DNA of 12,031 nt from NCBI GenBank assembly GCA_035651595.1, contig DASRFJ010000351.1, positions 1 to 12,031 on the forward strand, written 5' to 3'. A program made the translations under genes and the position numbers. The notes beneath the pieces are model-generated. The model saw nothing but the letters and a program-made list of their open reading frames with translations. It did not search any database and had not been told where the DNA came from. Source of the stretch: JAFARZ01 sp035651595 (GTDB lineage Bacteria; Actinomycetota; Actinomycetes; Streptosporangiales; Streptosporangiaceae). Positions 1-5,690 of this stretch are shown piece after piece; position 1 is the first letter of the stretch; each line of letters opens with the position of its first letter.

Positions 1-165
1 ACGCGAACCAGCGGAACGCAGGCCCACATAGCAGGACAAACAAGACCGCATACCCCCTGTATTGAGAGCCGCCTCCCGGCGCCTCGCCCTGGACGATCCG
101 CACAACGCGCGCTCCGCCCGAACCAGCAACCGAAAACACGCATGCGACGCCTGGTGAACAGCTAC
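1..165. repeat. Left terminal inverted repeat (165 bp)
   Basis: The first 141 bases are an exact reverse complement of the last 141 bases of the window (11891-12031). With three mismatches (positions 142, 145 and 154) the match runs to 165, ending in TGAACAGCTAC; beyond that the two sides diverge. Both copies stop at the same outer base, so the real repeat probably continues beyond the window. No transposase or integrase lies next to it. The most economical reading is a dispersed genomic repeat at which an assembly contig ended on both sides. A true mobile-element terminus is possible but unsupported. I do not recognise a protein in any frame of the repeat. Confidence 0.93.
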
Positions 166-424
166 CCGGATCAGGCCCAGTTGGCTTGTTCCGGGGGCTG
201 GGCCGGTTCGCTGGCCGCCCGGCGGGTCGACGGACGGCCCCGATGGGCGCGGCTGGCCCCGGTAACGTGGTGTTTTTGCCTTTCGTGGTAACGCGGCCCC
301 CGCGCACGGGGGTCGATCCTCCACGAAGGGCAAATCGTCCACGTTGCTGACGGGCAGCCAGTGTGTTCGTGTCCCGGCAGCCGCACAGCGCACTCCAGGC
401 ACAGACTGGGCTTCCGAACCACCG
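166..424. other. Non-coding stretch between end repeat and nitroreductase gene
   Basis: About 260 bases follow the left repeat before the stop codon of the first gene. Short open frames exist here, but none has a recognisable protein. The only structured element is the 82-nt nested palindrome at 264-345, which lies 79 bases beyond the 3' end of the nitroreductase gene and could act in transcript end formation. Nothing else is visible. Confidence 0.6.
264..345. repeat. 82-nt nested palindromic repeat, copy A
   Basis: Three concentric inverted repeats share one centre. Outer arms are AACGTGG (264-270) and CCACGTT (339-345). Middle arms of 14 bases lie at 275-288 and 321-334, pairing throughout with one G-T wobble (281 with 328). 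The inner stem CCCCCG/CGGGGG is at 297-302 and 307-312 with a 4-base loop. Linkers are symmetric: 4 bases between outer and middle arms and 8 between middle and inner arms on each side. A second element of exactly the same length and layout lies at 8048-8129. Copy A is downstream of the nitroreductase gene, so a terminator or mRNA-end role is plausible, but this is inference. Confidence 0.85.
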
Positions 425-952
425 TTACCAGCGGTCGCGGTGGACCACTTCGTCGAACGGGCGGCGGGCGGGGTTGCGGATCAGGTCGAGGGGCCGGTCC
501 GCCGGGTACCCGAACGAGATCAGGTGCGCGCAGAACTTGTCCGACGGCAGCCCGAGCACCTTCCGGGCGAGATCCTGGTCGAACACGCCGGCATGCCCGC
601 TGGCGATCCGCAGGCCAGCGGCCGCGAGCAGCATGCTCATGACGGCCTGACCCAGGTCGAAGTACAGCCGCCGGAGCCGCCCGGCGTCTGCTGGGTCGAC
701 GACCGACGCCACCACGGCCACGGCGGCACCGGCCGTCGCCACGTGCCCCGAGCCGCCCGAATGCTGCACCTCGGACAGTTCGCTGAGCGCCGACCGGTCG
801 GAGATCACGACGAAGTCCCAGGGCTGCCAGTTCTGCGACGACGGCGCACGCCGTCCGGCCTCGAGGATCTCGTTCAGATGATCGTCGGGTACCGGTTCAC
901 CCGTGAACGACCTGACGTCGCGCCGGGACCGGATCGCCTCCCACGTTTCCAC
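425..952 (-). CDS. Nitroreductase family flavoprotein
   Basis: This 175-residue protein has the layout of the FMN-dependent nitroreductase family, small homodimeric cytoplasmic enzymes that reduce nitro groups, quinones or related acceptors with NAD(P)H. Visible family marks are the N-terminal arginine motif R8-SRRDVRSF-16, which contacts the FMN phosphate, the segment APSSQNWQPWDFVV (36-49), a helical middle with GLRIASGHAG (113-122), the late GYPAD (149-153), and a RRPFDEVVHRDRW end typical of one bacterial subgroup. The GTG start is forced: an in-frame TAA lies 9 bases upstream and the arginine motif begins at residue 8. No Shine-Dalgarno sequence is seen, but a TAACAT box sits six bases before the GTG, so the transcript may be leaderless. 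It lies 45 bases downstream of the coiled-coil gene on the same strand and may also be read through from it. The substrate cannot be told. Confidence 0.9.
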   Translation of the reverse strand: METWEAIRSRRDVRSFTGEPVPDDHLNEILEAGRRAPSSQNWQPWDFVVISDRSALSELSEVQHSGGSGHVATAGAAVAVVASVVDPADAGRLRRLYFDLGQAVMSMLLAAAGLRIASGHAGVFDQDLARKVLGLPSDKFCAHLISFGYPADRPLDLIRNPARRPFDEVVHRDRW

Positions 953-958
953 GCGAGA

Positions 959-964
959 ATGTTA
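959..964 (-). promoter_or_regulatory. Possible -10 box of a leaderless promoter (nitroreductase gene)
   Basis: On the minus strand TAACAT fits the actinobacterial -10 pattern TANNNT and ends six bases before the GTG start at 952, so transcription would begin at or next to the start codon. There is no Shine-Dalgarno sequence. No convincing -35 hexamer is visible. The TAA of this box is also the in-frame stop that limits the reading frame. Confidence 0.4.
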
Positions 965-997
965 CGCCCGTGTCCCGGCGCGCTCGTCATGAAGGAC

Positions 998-2482
998 CTA
1001 CTCGGTCCACCAGTCGTCGTCGTCGCCCTTGCCAGCGGCCGCGCCGTTGGCCGACTGCCCCTGCCGTGCCCCGCCAGCGGGAGCGGCCGCCGCCTGCACG
1101 ACGTGGGTCTGCTGTGCGGGAGCGGCCGGCTGCACCGTCGTCGGCGCCGGGCCACCCGGGCCACCCGGGCCGTGCCCGGCCGGCGCACCGTGCCCGGCCG
1201 AGGATGCGCCATTGCCGGCATGCGGCTGAGCGACCGTGGGTTCCGGCTTGTGCGCGGGCGCGGGCGAAGGCGCGGGCGCCTGCGGGGCGGACACCGCGGG
1301 CGCGGACACGACGGCCGAAGCCGCGGCCATCGCGTCCATGCCCGGCAGCTGCCCGCCAAGCAGCTGACGCACCTGCGCCAGGTGCGACGCGATCGAGTCC
1401 TTCTGCCTGGTCAGCTCCTCGACCTCGCGCTGCGCCGCCGCCCGGCGCCGCTCCGCGTCGGCCTTCACCTCGGCGAGCATCTGCTCGGCCTGCGACTTGG
1501 CCTGCGACACGATCTGGTCGGCGTTCTTCTTCGCGTTGGCGACAAGCTGCCGGGAGTGCGAGTCCGCGTCCCGCCTGGTCTGGTCCGCCTGGGCCGACGC
1601 CTTCGCCGCCCGCTGTTCGGCGGTGGATGCCCGCTGCTCGGCCTCGGACACCAGCTTCTGCGTGGCCGCCTGGGCCGCGGCCAGCCGCTCGGCCTCCTGC
1701 CGCTCCGCCTCCTCGCGCCGCGACGCGAGCTGCATGTCGAACTCGGCCTCGGCCTGGGTACGCTGCGCTTCGCTCTCCTCCAGGATGCGCTGCGCCTGGC
1801 TGCGCATCTCGTCGGCCTGCCGCTTGGACGTGGTGAGGATCTCGTCCCGTTCGCGCTTGGCGCTCGCCTTCAGCGTGGCGACCTCGCGCTCGGCGGTGGT
1901 ACGCAGCTTGGCGATGTCCCGCTCGGCGGCGGCACGCTTCTCGGCGACCTCGTGGTCCGCGGTGGCGCGGGTCTTGGCGACCTCGCGCTCGGTGGTGGAG
2001 GTCAGCTCGTCGGACTCGCGCCGCGCCGTGGTGCGGATCGAGTCCGCCTCGCGCTCGGCCGCGCCACGCTGGTCGTCGGTCTCGCGCTTGACGTTGGCCC
2101 GCAGCTCAGCGGCCTCGTTCTCGGCACCGGCCCGCAGCTCCGCGGCGTCCACCTTAGCCGCGGCCTTGATCTCGTTGGCCTCCGACCTGGCCGCCTGCAC
2201 CAGCTCGGTGGCCTGCTCCTCGGCCAGCCGGAGCAGCTGCTCGATGCGGGCGCCGAGCCCGGAGTACGTCGGGCGCTCCTGTTCCTGGATCTGCCGGTGC
2301 GCCTCGGACAGCTCGCGCCGCATTGCCTGGGATTGCTCGCGGTGCTGGCGCACTTCGACCTCGAGCGTCCGGATGTGCTCGTCGACCTGGTGCGTGTCGT
2401 ACCCCCGCATGACCTTCGCGAAATCGCGCGGCGGGGCTTCCTCGAAGAAGTTGGTCAGCTGGGCGTCAATGTCCGATTGCAT
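998..2482 (-). CDS. DivIVA-motif coiled-coil cytoskeletal protein, FilP/Scy-like
   Basis: A 494-residue protein, cytoplasmic by its lack of signal or membrane segments. Residues 21-39 (FAKVMRGYDTHQVDEHIRT) match the N-terminal motif of DivIVA-like proteins. PTYSGLGARIEQLLRLAEE (71-89) and KDSIASHLAQVRQLLGG (361-377) match conserved blocks of the Streptomyces FilP/Scy group that builds the polar growth scaffold at hyphal tips. Residues 35-375 are nearly continuous coiled coil, including tandem 11-residue repeats. Residues 380-485 are Ala/Pro/Gly-rich and likely disordered, ending in an acidic-aromatic tail DDDDWWTE. ATG is preceded by AGGA nine bases upstream. The position beside epimerase, thiolase and meaB matches, from memory, the Streptomyces FilP-Scy neighbourhood. 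Only one such protein is present here, longer than FilP and much shorter than Scy, so I give no symbol. The 163 bases upstream (2483-2645) presumably hold its promoter, but no strong box stands out. Confidence 0.87.
   Translation of the reverse strand: MQSDIDAQLTNFFEEAPPRDFAKVMRGYDTHQVDEHIRTLEVEVRQHREQSQAMRRELSEAHRQIQEQERPTYSGLGARIEQLLRLAEEQATELVQAARSEANEIKAAAKVDAAELRAGAENEAAELRANVKRETDDQRGAAEREADSIRTTARRESDELTSTTEREVAKTRATADHEVAEKRAAAERDIAKLRTTAEREVATLKASAKRERDEILTTSKRQADEMRSQAQRILEESEAQRTQAEAEFDMQLASRREEAERQEAERLAAAQAATQKLVSEAEQRASTAEQRAAKASAQADQTRRDADSHSRQLVANAKKNADQIVSQAKSQAEQMLAEVKADAERRRAAAQREVEELTRQKDSIASHLAQVRQLLGGQLPGMDAMAAASAVVSAPAVSAPQAPAPSPAPAHKPEPTVAQPHAGNGASSAGHGAPAGHGPGGPGGPAPTTVQPAAPAQQTHVVQAAAAPAGGARQGQSANGAAAGKGDDDDWWTE
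1769..2197 (-). repeat. Thirteen tandem 11-residue (hendecad) coding repeats
   Basis: Residues 96-238 of the coiled-coil protein divide without gaps into 13 units of 11 residues, for example GAAEREADSIR (140-150), TTARRESDELT (151-161), AAAERDIAKLR (184-194) and TTAEREVATLK (195-205). The pattern is small residues at unit positions 1-3, charged residues at 4-6 and Arg, Lys or Leu at the end. A further four units fit at 312-355. Eleven-residue periodicity predicts a slightly right-handed or nearly straight coiled coil rather than the canonical heptad form. Scy and FilP are known for unusual non-heptad repeats. Confidence 0.8.
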
Positions 2483-2645
2483 ATGGCCTAATCCTGGCTA
2501 GAACGTGACGACGTCGGGGTTTGGTCGGGCTGGCCCAGCGCGCGGTGCCGCAGGCTCTCACCCAGTGACACGCACACTACTCCTGCTTACCGGCCAAGGC
2601 GGGTCCTTCAGAGTTCTACATCCTATGCGTCCCGGTAAATGCGGT

Positions 2646-3119
2646 TTATCCCTCCGGGGGGATGTCATCCCCCCGGTCCCCCCTGACACCCCTCGGGCCT
2701 TCCACAAGCTCCGTGAGGACCCCCCCGAGGTCGCCCGGATGGAGGAACGCGATCGACGCTCCCATCGAGCCGTGCCGCGGCCGTTCGTCGAGCAGCCGGA
2801 CCCCCGTGGCGCCGATCTCGGCCAGCGCCGCGCGGATGTCGGCGACCCCGTATCCCACGTGGTGGATCCCCTCGCCGCGCCGCGCCAGGAACTTGCCGAC
2901 CGGCGTGTCGGGACCCAGCGGCTCCAGCAGCTGGACGTAGCCAGGACCCGCGCCGAGCATCGCCTCACGAACCCCTTGTGCTTCATTAACTTCAAAACTA
3001 ACGACCTTTATCCCGAACGTCCTCTGGTACCTCGCCACGGCCTCATCCAGGTTCCGGCAGGCTATGCCGACGTGGTCGATGCGGGTCAGCAGCGGGTACG
3101 TCGGTATCGTGGCAGACAT
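2646..3119 (-). CDS. mce: Methylmalonyl-CoA epimerase
   Basis: This 157-residue protein of the vicinal oxygen chelate (glyoxalase-like) fold interconverts (2S)- and (2R)-methylmalonyl-CoA, linking propionyl-CoA carboxylation to B12-dependent mutases. Two repeated beta-alpha-beta-beta-beta modules are visible, the first starting at TRIDHVGIA (12-20) and the second at GEGIHHVGY (82-90). Likely metal ligands are H16, Q63, H87 and E137, the last in GVLTELVE, matching the His-Gln-His-Glu set of the Propionibacterium enzyme. EVNEAQGVREAML (43-55) is a strong family block. The chosen ATG has GGGAG seven bases upstream (3127-3131). A longer in-frame opening to 3425 would add sequence unlike the family and is only the complement of the thiolase gene. 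The start codon overlaps that of the divergent thiolase gene. The C-terminal tail is encoded by a strong hairpin. Confidence 0.95.
   Translation of the reverse strand: MSATIPTYPLLTRIDHVGIACRNLDEAVARYQRTFGIKVVSFEVNEAQGVREAMLGAGPGYVQLLEPLGPDTPVGKFLARRGEGIHHVGYGVADIRAALAEIGATGVRLLDERPRHGSMGASIAFLHPGDLGGVLTELVEGPRGVRGDRGDDIPPEG
2654..2676 (-). terminator. Hairpin inside the 3' end of the epimerase gene
   Basis: Arms of ten bases (CCGGGGGGAT and its exact complement) flank a 3-base loop, an unusually stable GC hairpin that ends six bases before the TAA stop. It encodes residues near RGDDIPP of the epimerase tail. There is no T tract after it, but actinobacterial terminators often lack one. It could end the epimerase transcript or protect its 3' end, and it also sits upstream of the coiled-coil gene on the same strand. 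The function is inferred from structure and position only. Confidence 0.5.
3105..3110 (+). promoter_or_regulatory. Possible -10 box of a leaderless promoter (thiolase operon)
   Basis: TATCGT fits TANNNT and is followed by seven bases and then the thiolase ATG at 3118, the spacing expected for a leaderless transcript. No good Shine-Dalgarno sequence precedes that ATG. No clear -35 hexamer is seen. The box lies inside the first codons of the divergent epimerase gene. Confidence 0.38.
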
Positions 3120-4290
3120 GACAGATCTCCCGGTTATCGTCGGCGCCGCGCGCACTCCAGTCGGCCGTCTGCTTGGCTCCCTGGCTAGTAAGTCTGCCAG
3201 TGACCTGGGCGGCGTGGCGATCGAGTCGGCGCTGCGCCGGTCGGGCGTTCCCGCGGACCGGGTCCAGTACGTGATCATGGGGCAGGTGCTCCAGGCGGGC
3301 GCGGGCCAGATCACCGCGCGGCAGGCCGCGGTGAAGGCGGGCATCCCGATGAGCGTGCCCGCGGTCACGGTGAACAAGGTGTGCCTGTCCGGGCTGAACG
3401 CCATCGCGATGGCCGCGCAGCTCATCCGCCTCGGCGAGTACGACGTGGTGGTGGCCGGCGGGATGGAGTCGATGACCCAGGCGCCGCACCTGCTGCCGAA
3501 GTCCAGGGCAGGCTACAAGTACGGCAACGTCGAGGTGATCGACTCGATGGCGCACGACGGCCTGACGGACGCGTTCGACCACCTGTCGATGGGCGAGTCC
3601 ACCGAGAACCACCTGGCCAGGCTCGGCATTTCCCGTGAGCTTCAGGACGAGTTCGCGGCCCGCTCGCATCAGCGCGCGGCGGCCGCGGCCAAGAACGGGC
3701 TGTTCGCGGACGAGATCGTGCCGGTGGAGACCAAGGCCGGCCTGGTCACCGATGACGAGGGCATCCGCCCCGGCACGACGGTGGATGTGCTGGCGAAGCT
3801 GCGCCCGGCGTTCGGAAAAAATGGGTCGATCACCGCCGGGAGCGCGTCGCAGATATCAGACGGGGCGGCGGCTGTAGTGGTTATGGCCCCCGCGGCGGCG
3901 CGAGCAGTCGGCGCGCCGGTGCTCGCGGAGATCGGCGCCGGCGGCATGGTCGCCGGCCCGGACAACTCGCTGACCTCCCAGCCGTCCAACGCGATCGCCC
4001 AGGCCCTCGCCAAGCAGGGGCTGACCGTCGCCGACCTGGACCTGATCGAGATCAACGAGGCGTTCGCCGCCGTGGCCATCCAGTCCATGCGCGACCTCGC
4101 GGTCGACGCGGAGAAGGTCAACGTGAACGGCGGCGCGATCGCGCTGGGGCATCCGATCGGCGCCTCCGGCGCCCGGCTGGCCGTGCACCTGTGCTACGAG
4201 CTGGCCAGGCGCGGCGGCGGCCTCGGCGCGGCGGGCCTGTGCGGCGGCGGCGGCCAGGGCGAAGCCCTCATCCTCCGGGTCCGTGGGTAG
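3118..4290 (+). CDS. atoB: Acetyl-CoA C-acetyltransferase (thiolase)
   Basis: A 390-residue cytoplasmic thiolase that condenses two acetyl-CoA to acetoacetyl-CoA or runs in reverse. All catalytic marks are present: nucleophile C89 in VNKVCLSGLNAI, H345 in NVNGGAIALGHPIGASGAR, and C375 in GLCGGGGQGEAL. NEAFAAVAIQSM (313-324) is also diagnostic. Length and residue numbering match the classic biosynthetic enzyme of Zoogloea type. The ATG at 3118 is chosen because PVIVGAARTPVGR begins at residue 5; an in-frame GTG at 3109 would add only three residues. The gene overlaps meaB by 8 bases and heads a three-gene set with meaB and a MarR regulator, suggesting a role in butyryl/ethylmalonyl-type acyl-CoA supply rather than fatty-acid breakdown alone. 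That pathway assignment is inference. Confidence 0.95.
   Translation: MTDLPVIVGAARTPVGRLLGSLASKSASDLGGVAIESALRRSGVPADRVQYVIMGQVLQAGAGQITARQAAVKAGIPMSVPAVTVNKVCLSGLNAIAMAAQLIRLGEYDVVVAGGMESMTQAPHLLPKSRAGYKYGNVEVIDSMAHDGLTDAFDHLSMGESTENHLARLGISRELQDEFAARSHQRAAAAAKNGLFADEIVPVETKAGLVTDDEGIRPGTTVDVLAKLRPAFGKNGSITAGSASQISDGAAAVVVMAPAAARAVGAPVLAEIGAGGMVAGPDNSLTSQPSNAIAQALAKQGLTVADLDLIEINEAFAAVAIQSMRDLAVDAEKVNVNGGAIALGHPIGASGARLAVHLCYELARRGGGLGAAGLCGGGGQGEALILRVRG
3127..3131 (-). promoter_or_regulatory. Shine-Dalgarno GGGAG of the epimerase gene
   Basis: On the minus strand GGGAG stands seven bases before the epimerase ATG (3119), good spacing for ribosome binding, and fixes that start. The site lies within codons 4-5 of the divergent thiolase gene, so the epimerase leader must be transcribed from inside the thiolase coding region as an antisense strand. 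Confidence 0.6.
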
Positions 4291-5194
4291 TAGCGGCACG
4301 CGGGCGCTGGCCCGGCTCCTGTCGCGGGTCGAGGCCGGCGAACACGTCGAGGACGCGGCCGGCCCGGGTGACGCTCGCGTGATCGGGCTGACCGGCGCGC
4401 CGGGGGTCGGCAAGTCGACGATGACCAGCGCGCTGATCGCGCGGTACCGCGAGGCCGGCCAGCGGGTCGGCGTGCTGGCGATCGACCCGAGTTCGCCGTT
4501 CACTGGCGGCGCGCTGCTCGGCGACCGGATCCGGATGCAAGAGCACGCGACGGACGAAGGCGTGTTCATCCGGTCGATGGCCAGCCGCGGGCACCTTGGC
4601 GGGCTGGCCGCCGCGACCCCGCGCGCGGTGCGCGTGCTCGACGCCGCCGGGTTCGACGTGATCATCGTGGAGACCGTCGGCGTGGGCCAGGCCGAGGTGG
4701 ACATCGCGGCGCAGGCGGACTCGGTGATCGTCCTGCTCGCACCCGGCATGGGTGACGCGATCCAGGCGGCCAAGGCCGGCATCCTGGAGACCGGCGACCT
4801 GTTCGTCGTCAACAAGGCCGACAAGCCCGATGCCCAGGCGGTCGTGCGCGACCTGCGCGGCATGCTCGCGCTGGGCAACTGGGACAACGGCTGGAAGCCG
4901 CGGATCCTGACCGCGATCGCGCAGCAGGCCGACGGCGTGGCCGAGGTCATCGCGGCGCTCGACGAGCACGCGGAATGGCTGACCGCCTCCGGCGAACTGG
5001 ACCGCCGCCGGCTGGCCCGCGCCGAGGCGGAGATCGTCGCGGTGGCCCTGGGGTCGGTGCGCGCGCGCGTGTGCGCCGCGGATGTGACGGGCCTTGCGGC
5101 CAAGGTCGCCGCCGGGACCCTCGACCCGGCGGCCGCCGCGGCCGACCTGCTTGGCGCCGCTGGCTTCCCCGATAGCACGGTGCTTGATGAGTAG
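4283..5194 (+). CDS. meaB: MeaB-type GTPase, chaperone of AdoCbl-dependent acyl-CoA mutase
   Basis: A 303-residue G3E-family P-loop GTPase (often mislabelled LAO/AO transport kinase) that gates delivery of adenosylcobalamin to methylmalonyl- or isobutyryl-CoA mutase and protects the enzyme from inactivation. Visible motifs are Walker A GAPGVGKST (38-46), IDPSSPFTGGALLGDRIRM (67-85), the ETVGVGQAEVD block (130-140) and the guanine-specificity motif NKAD (177-180). Residues 250-303 form the helical C-terminal region. The start is GTG at 4283, overlapping the last 8 bases of the thiolase gene (GTGGGTAG), so translation is probably coupled; no separate ribosome site is obvious. The likely client in this window is the mutase large subunit at 8245-9912, whose small subunit is not here. 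Confidence 0.94.
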   Translation: MGSSGTRALARLLSRVEAGEHVEDAAGPGDARVIGLTGAPGVGKSTMTSALIARYREAGQRVGVLAIDPSSPFTGGALLGDRIRMQEHATDEGVFIRSMASRGHLGGLAAATPRAVRVLDAAGFDVIIVETVGVGQAEVDIAAQADSVIVLLAPGMGDAIQAAKAGILETGDLFVVNKADKPDAQAVVRDLRGMLALGNWDNGWKPRILTAIAQQADGVAEVIAALDEHAEWLTASGELDRRRLARAEAEIVAVALGSVRARVCAADVTGLAAKVAAGTLDPAAAAADLLGAAGFPDSTVLDE

Positions 5195-5690
5195 GGCGCT
5201 TGACCTGCCGTTCGACCCGATCGAGCGGGCGGCGCAGATCTGGTCGAAGCGGTTCGGCGATTCGCCGTCGATGGCGGCGGTCACCTCGATCATGCGCGCG
5301 CAGCAGATCCTGCTCGGCTCGCTTGACGCGCTGCTGCGGCCCTACGACCTCACGTTCGCGCGGTACGAGGCGCTGGTGCTGCTGTCGTTCAGCCGGGCCG
5401 GCGCGCTGCCGCTGCGGGTGATCGGCGAGCGGCTGATGGTGCACCCGACCAGCGTGACGAACACTATCGGCAGGCTCGAGCGGCAGGGCCTGGTGGTCCG
5501 CCACCCCAACCCGGCGGACGGGCGGGGCCGGCTAGCCGAGATCACCGCGGCGGGACGGGCCGTGGTCGAGAAGGCGACCAGGGACCTGATGGCCGCCGAG
5601 TTCGGTCTCGGCGGGTACTCCGAGGCCGAACTGGCCGAGATGTTCACCCTGCTCCGCGACCTGCGCCGGCGCGCCGGAGACTTTACCTAA
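5187..5690 (+). CDS. MarR-family transcriptional regulator
   Basis: A 167-residue winged-helix regulator. The helix-turn-helix is LRVIGERLMVHPTSVTNTIGRLERQGLV (76-103) and the wing RHPNPADGRGRLAEIT (105-120), whose D-x-R core is typical of MarR. Flanking helices (about 12-65 and 122-165) would form the dimer interface. The ATG at 5187 overlaps the meaB stop by 8 bases (ATGAGTAG); longer in-frame openings to 5094 would run far into meaB and are less likely. Being the last gene of the thiolase-meaB set, it probably regulates that set or related acyl-CoA genes, responding to an acyl-CoA or small aromatic ligand. This is inference from position. The 18-bp palindrome before the mutase gene is one possible target. 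Its stop overlaps the stop region of the convergent propeller gene by 8 bases. Confidence 0.88.
   Translation: MSRALDLPFDPIERAAQIWSKRFGDSPSMAAVTSIMRAQQILLGSLDALLRPYDLTFARYEALVLLSFSRAGALPLRVIGERLMVHPTSVTNTIGRLERQGLVVRHPNPADGRGRLAEITAAGRAVVEKATRDLMAAEFGLGGYSEAELAEMFTLLRDLRRRAGDFT

Noticed and set aside
171..422. Small open frame whose translation resembles that of another at 8006-8203
   Set aside because: The similarity (for example DPRxRG and HER words) comes from both frames reading across the 82-nt palindromic repeats, so it reflects the DNA repeat and not a protein family.
344..2491. A 715-residue open frame on the plus strand
   Set aside because: It is the complement of the nitroreductase and coiled-coil genes. 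Its Arg/Leu/Gly-rich repetitive sequence mirrors the repeat of the real gene, and no family is visible.
2646..3425. Longer epimerase with a 102-residue N-terminal extension
   Set aside because: The extension is the complement of thiolase codons and unlike the family, and the ATG at 3119 has a good ribosome site.
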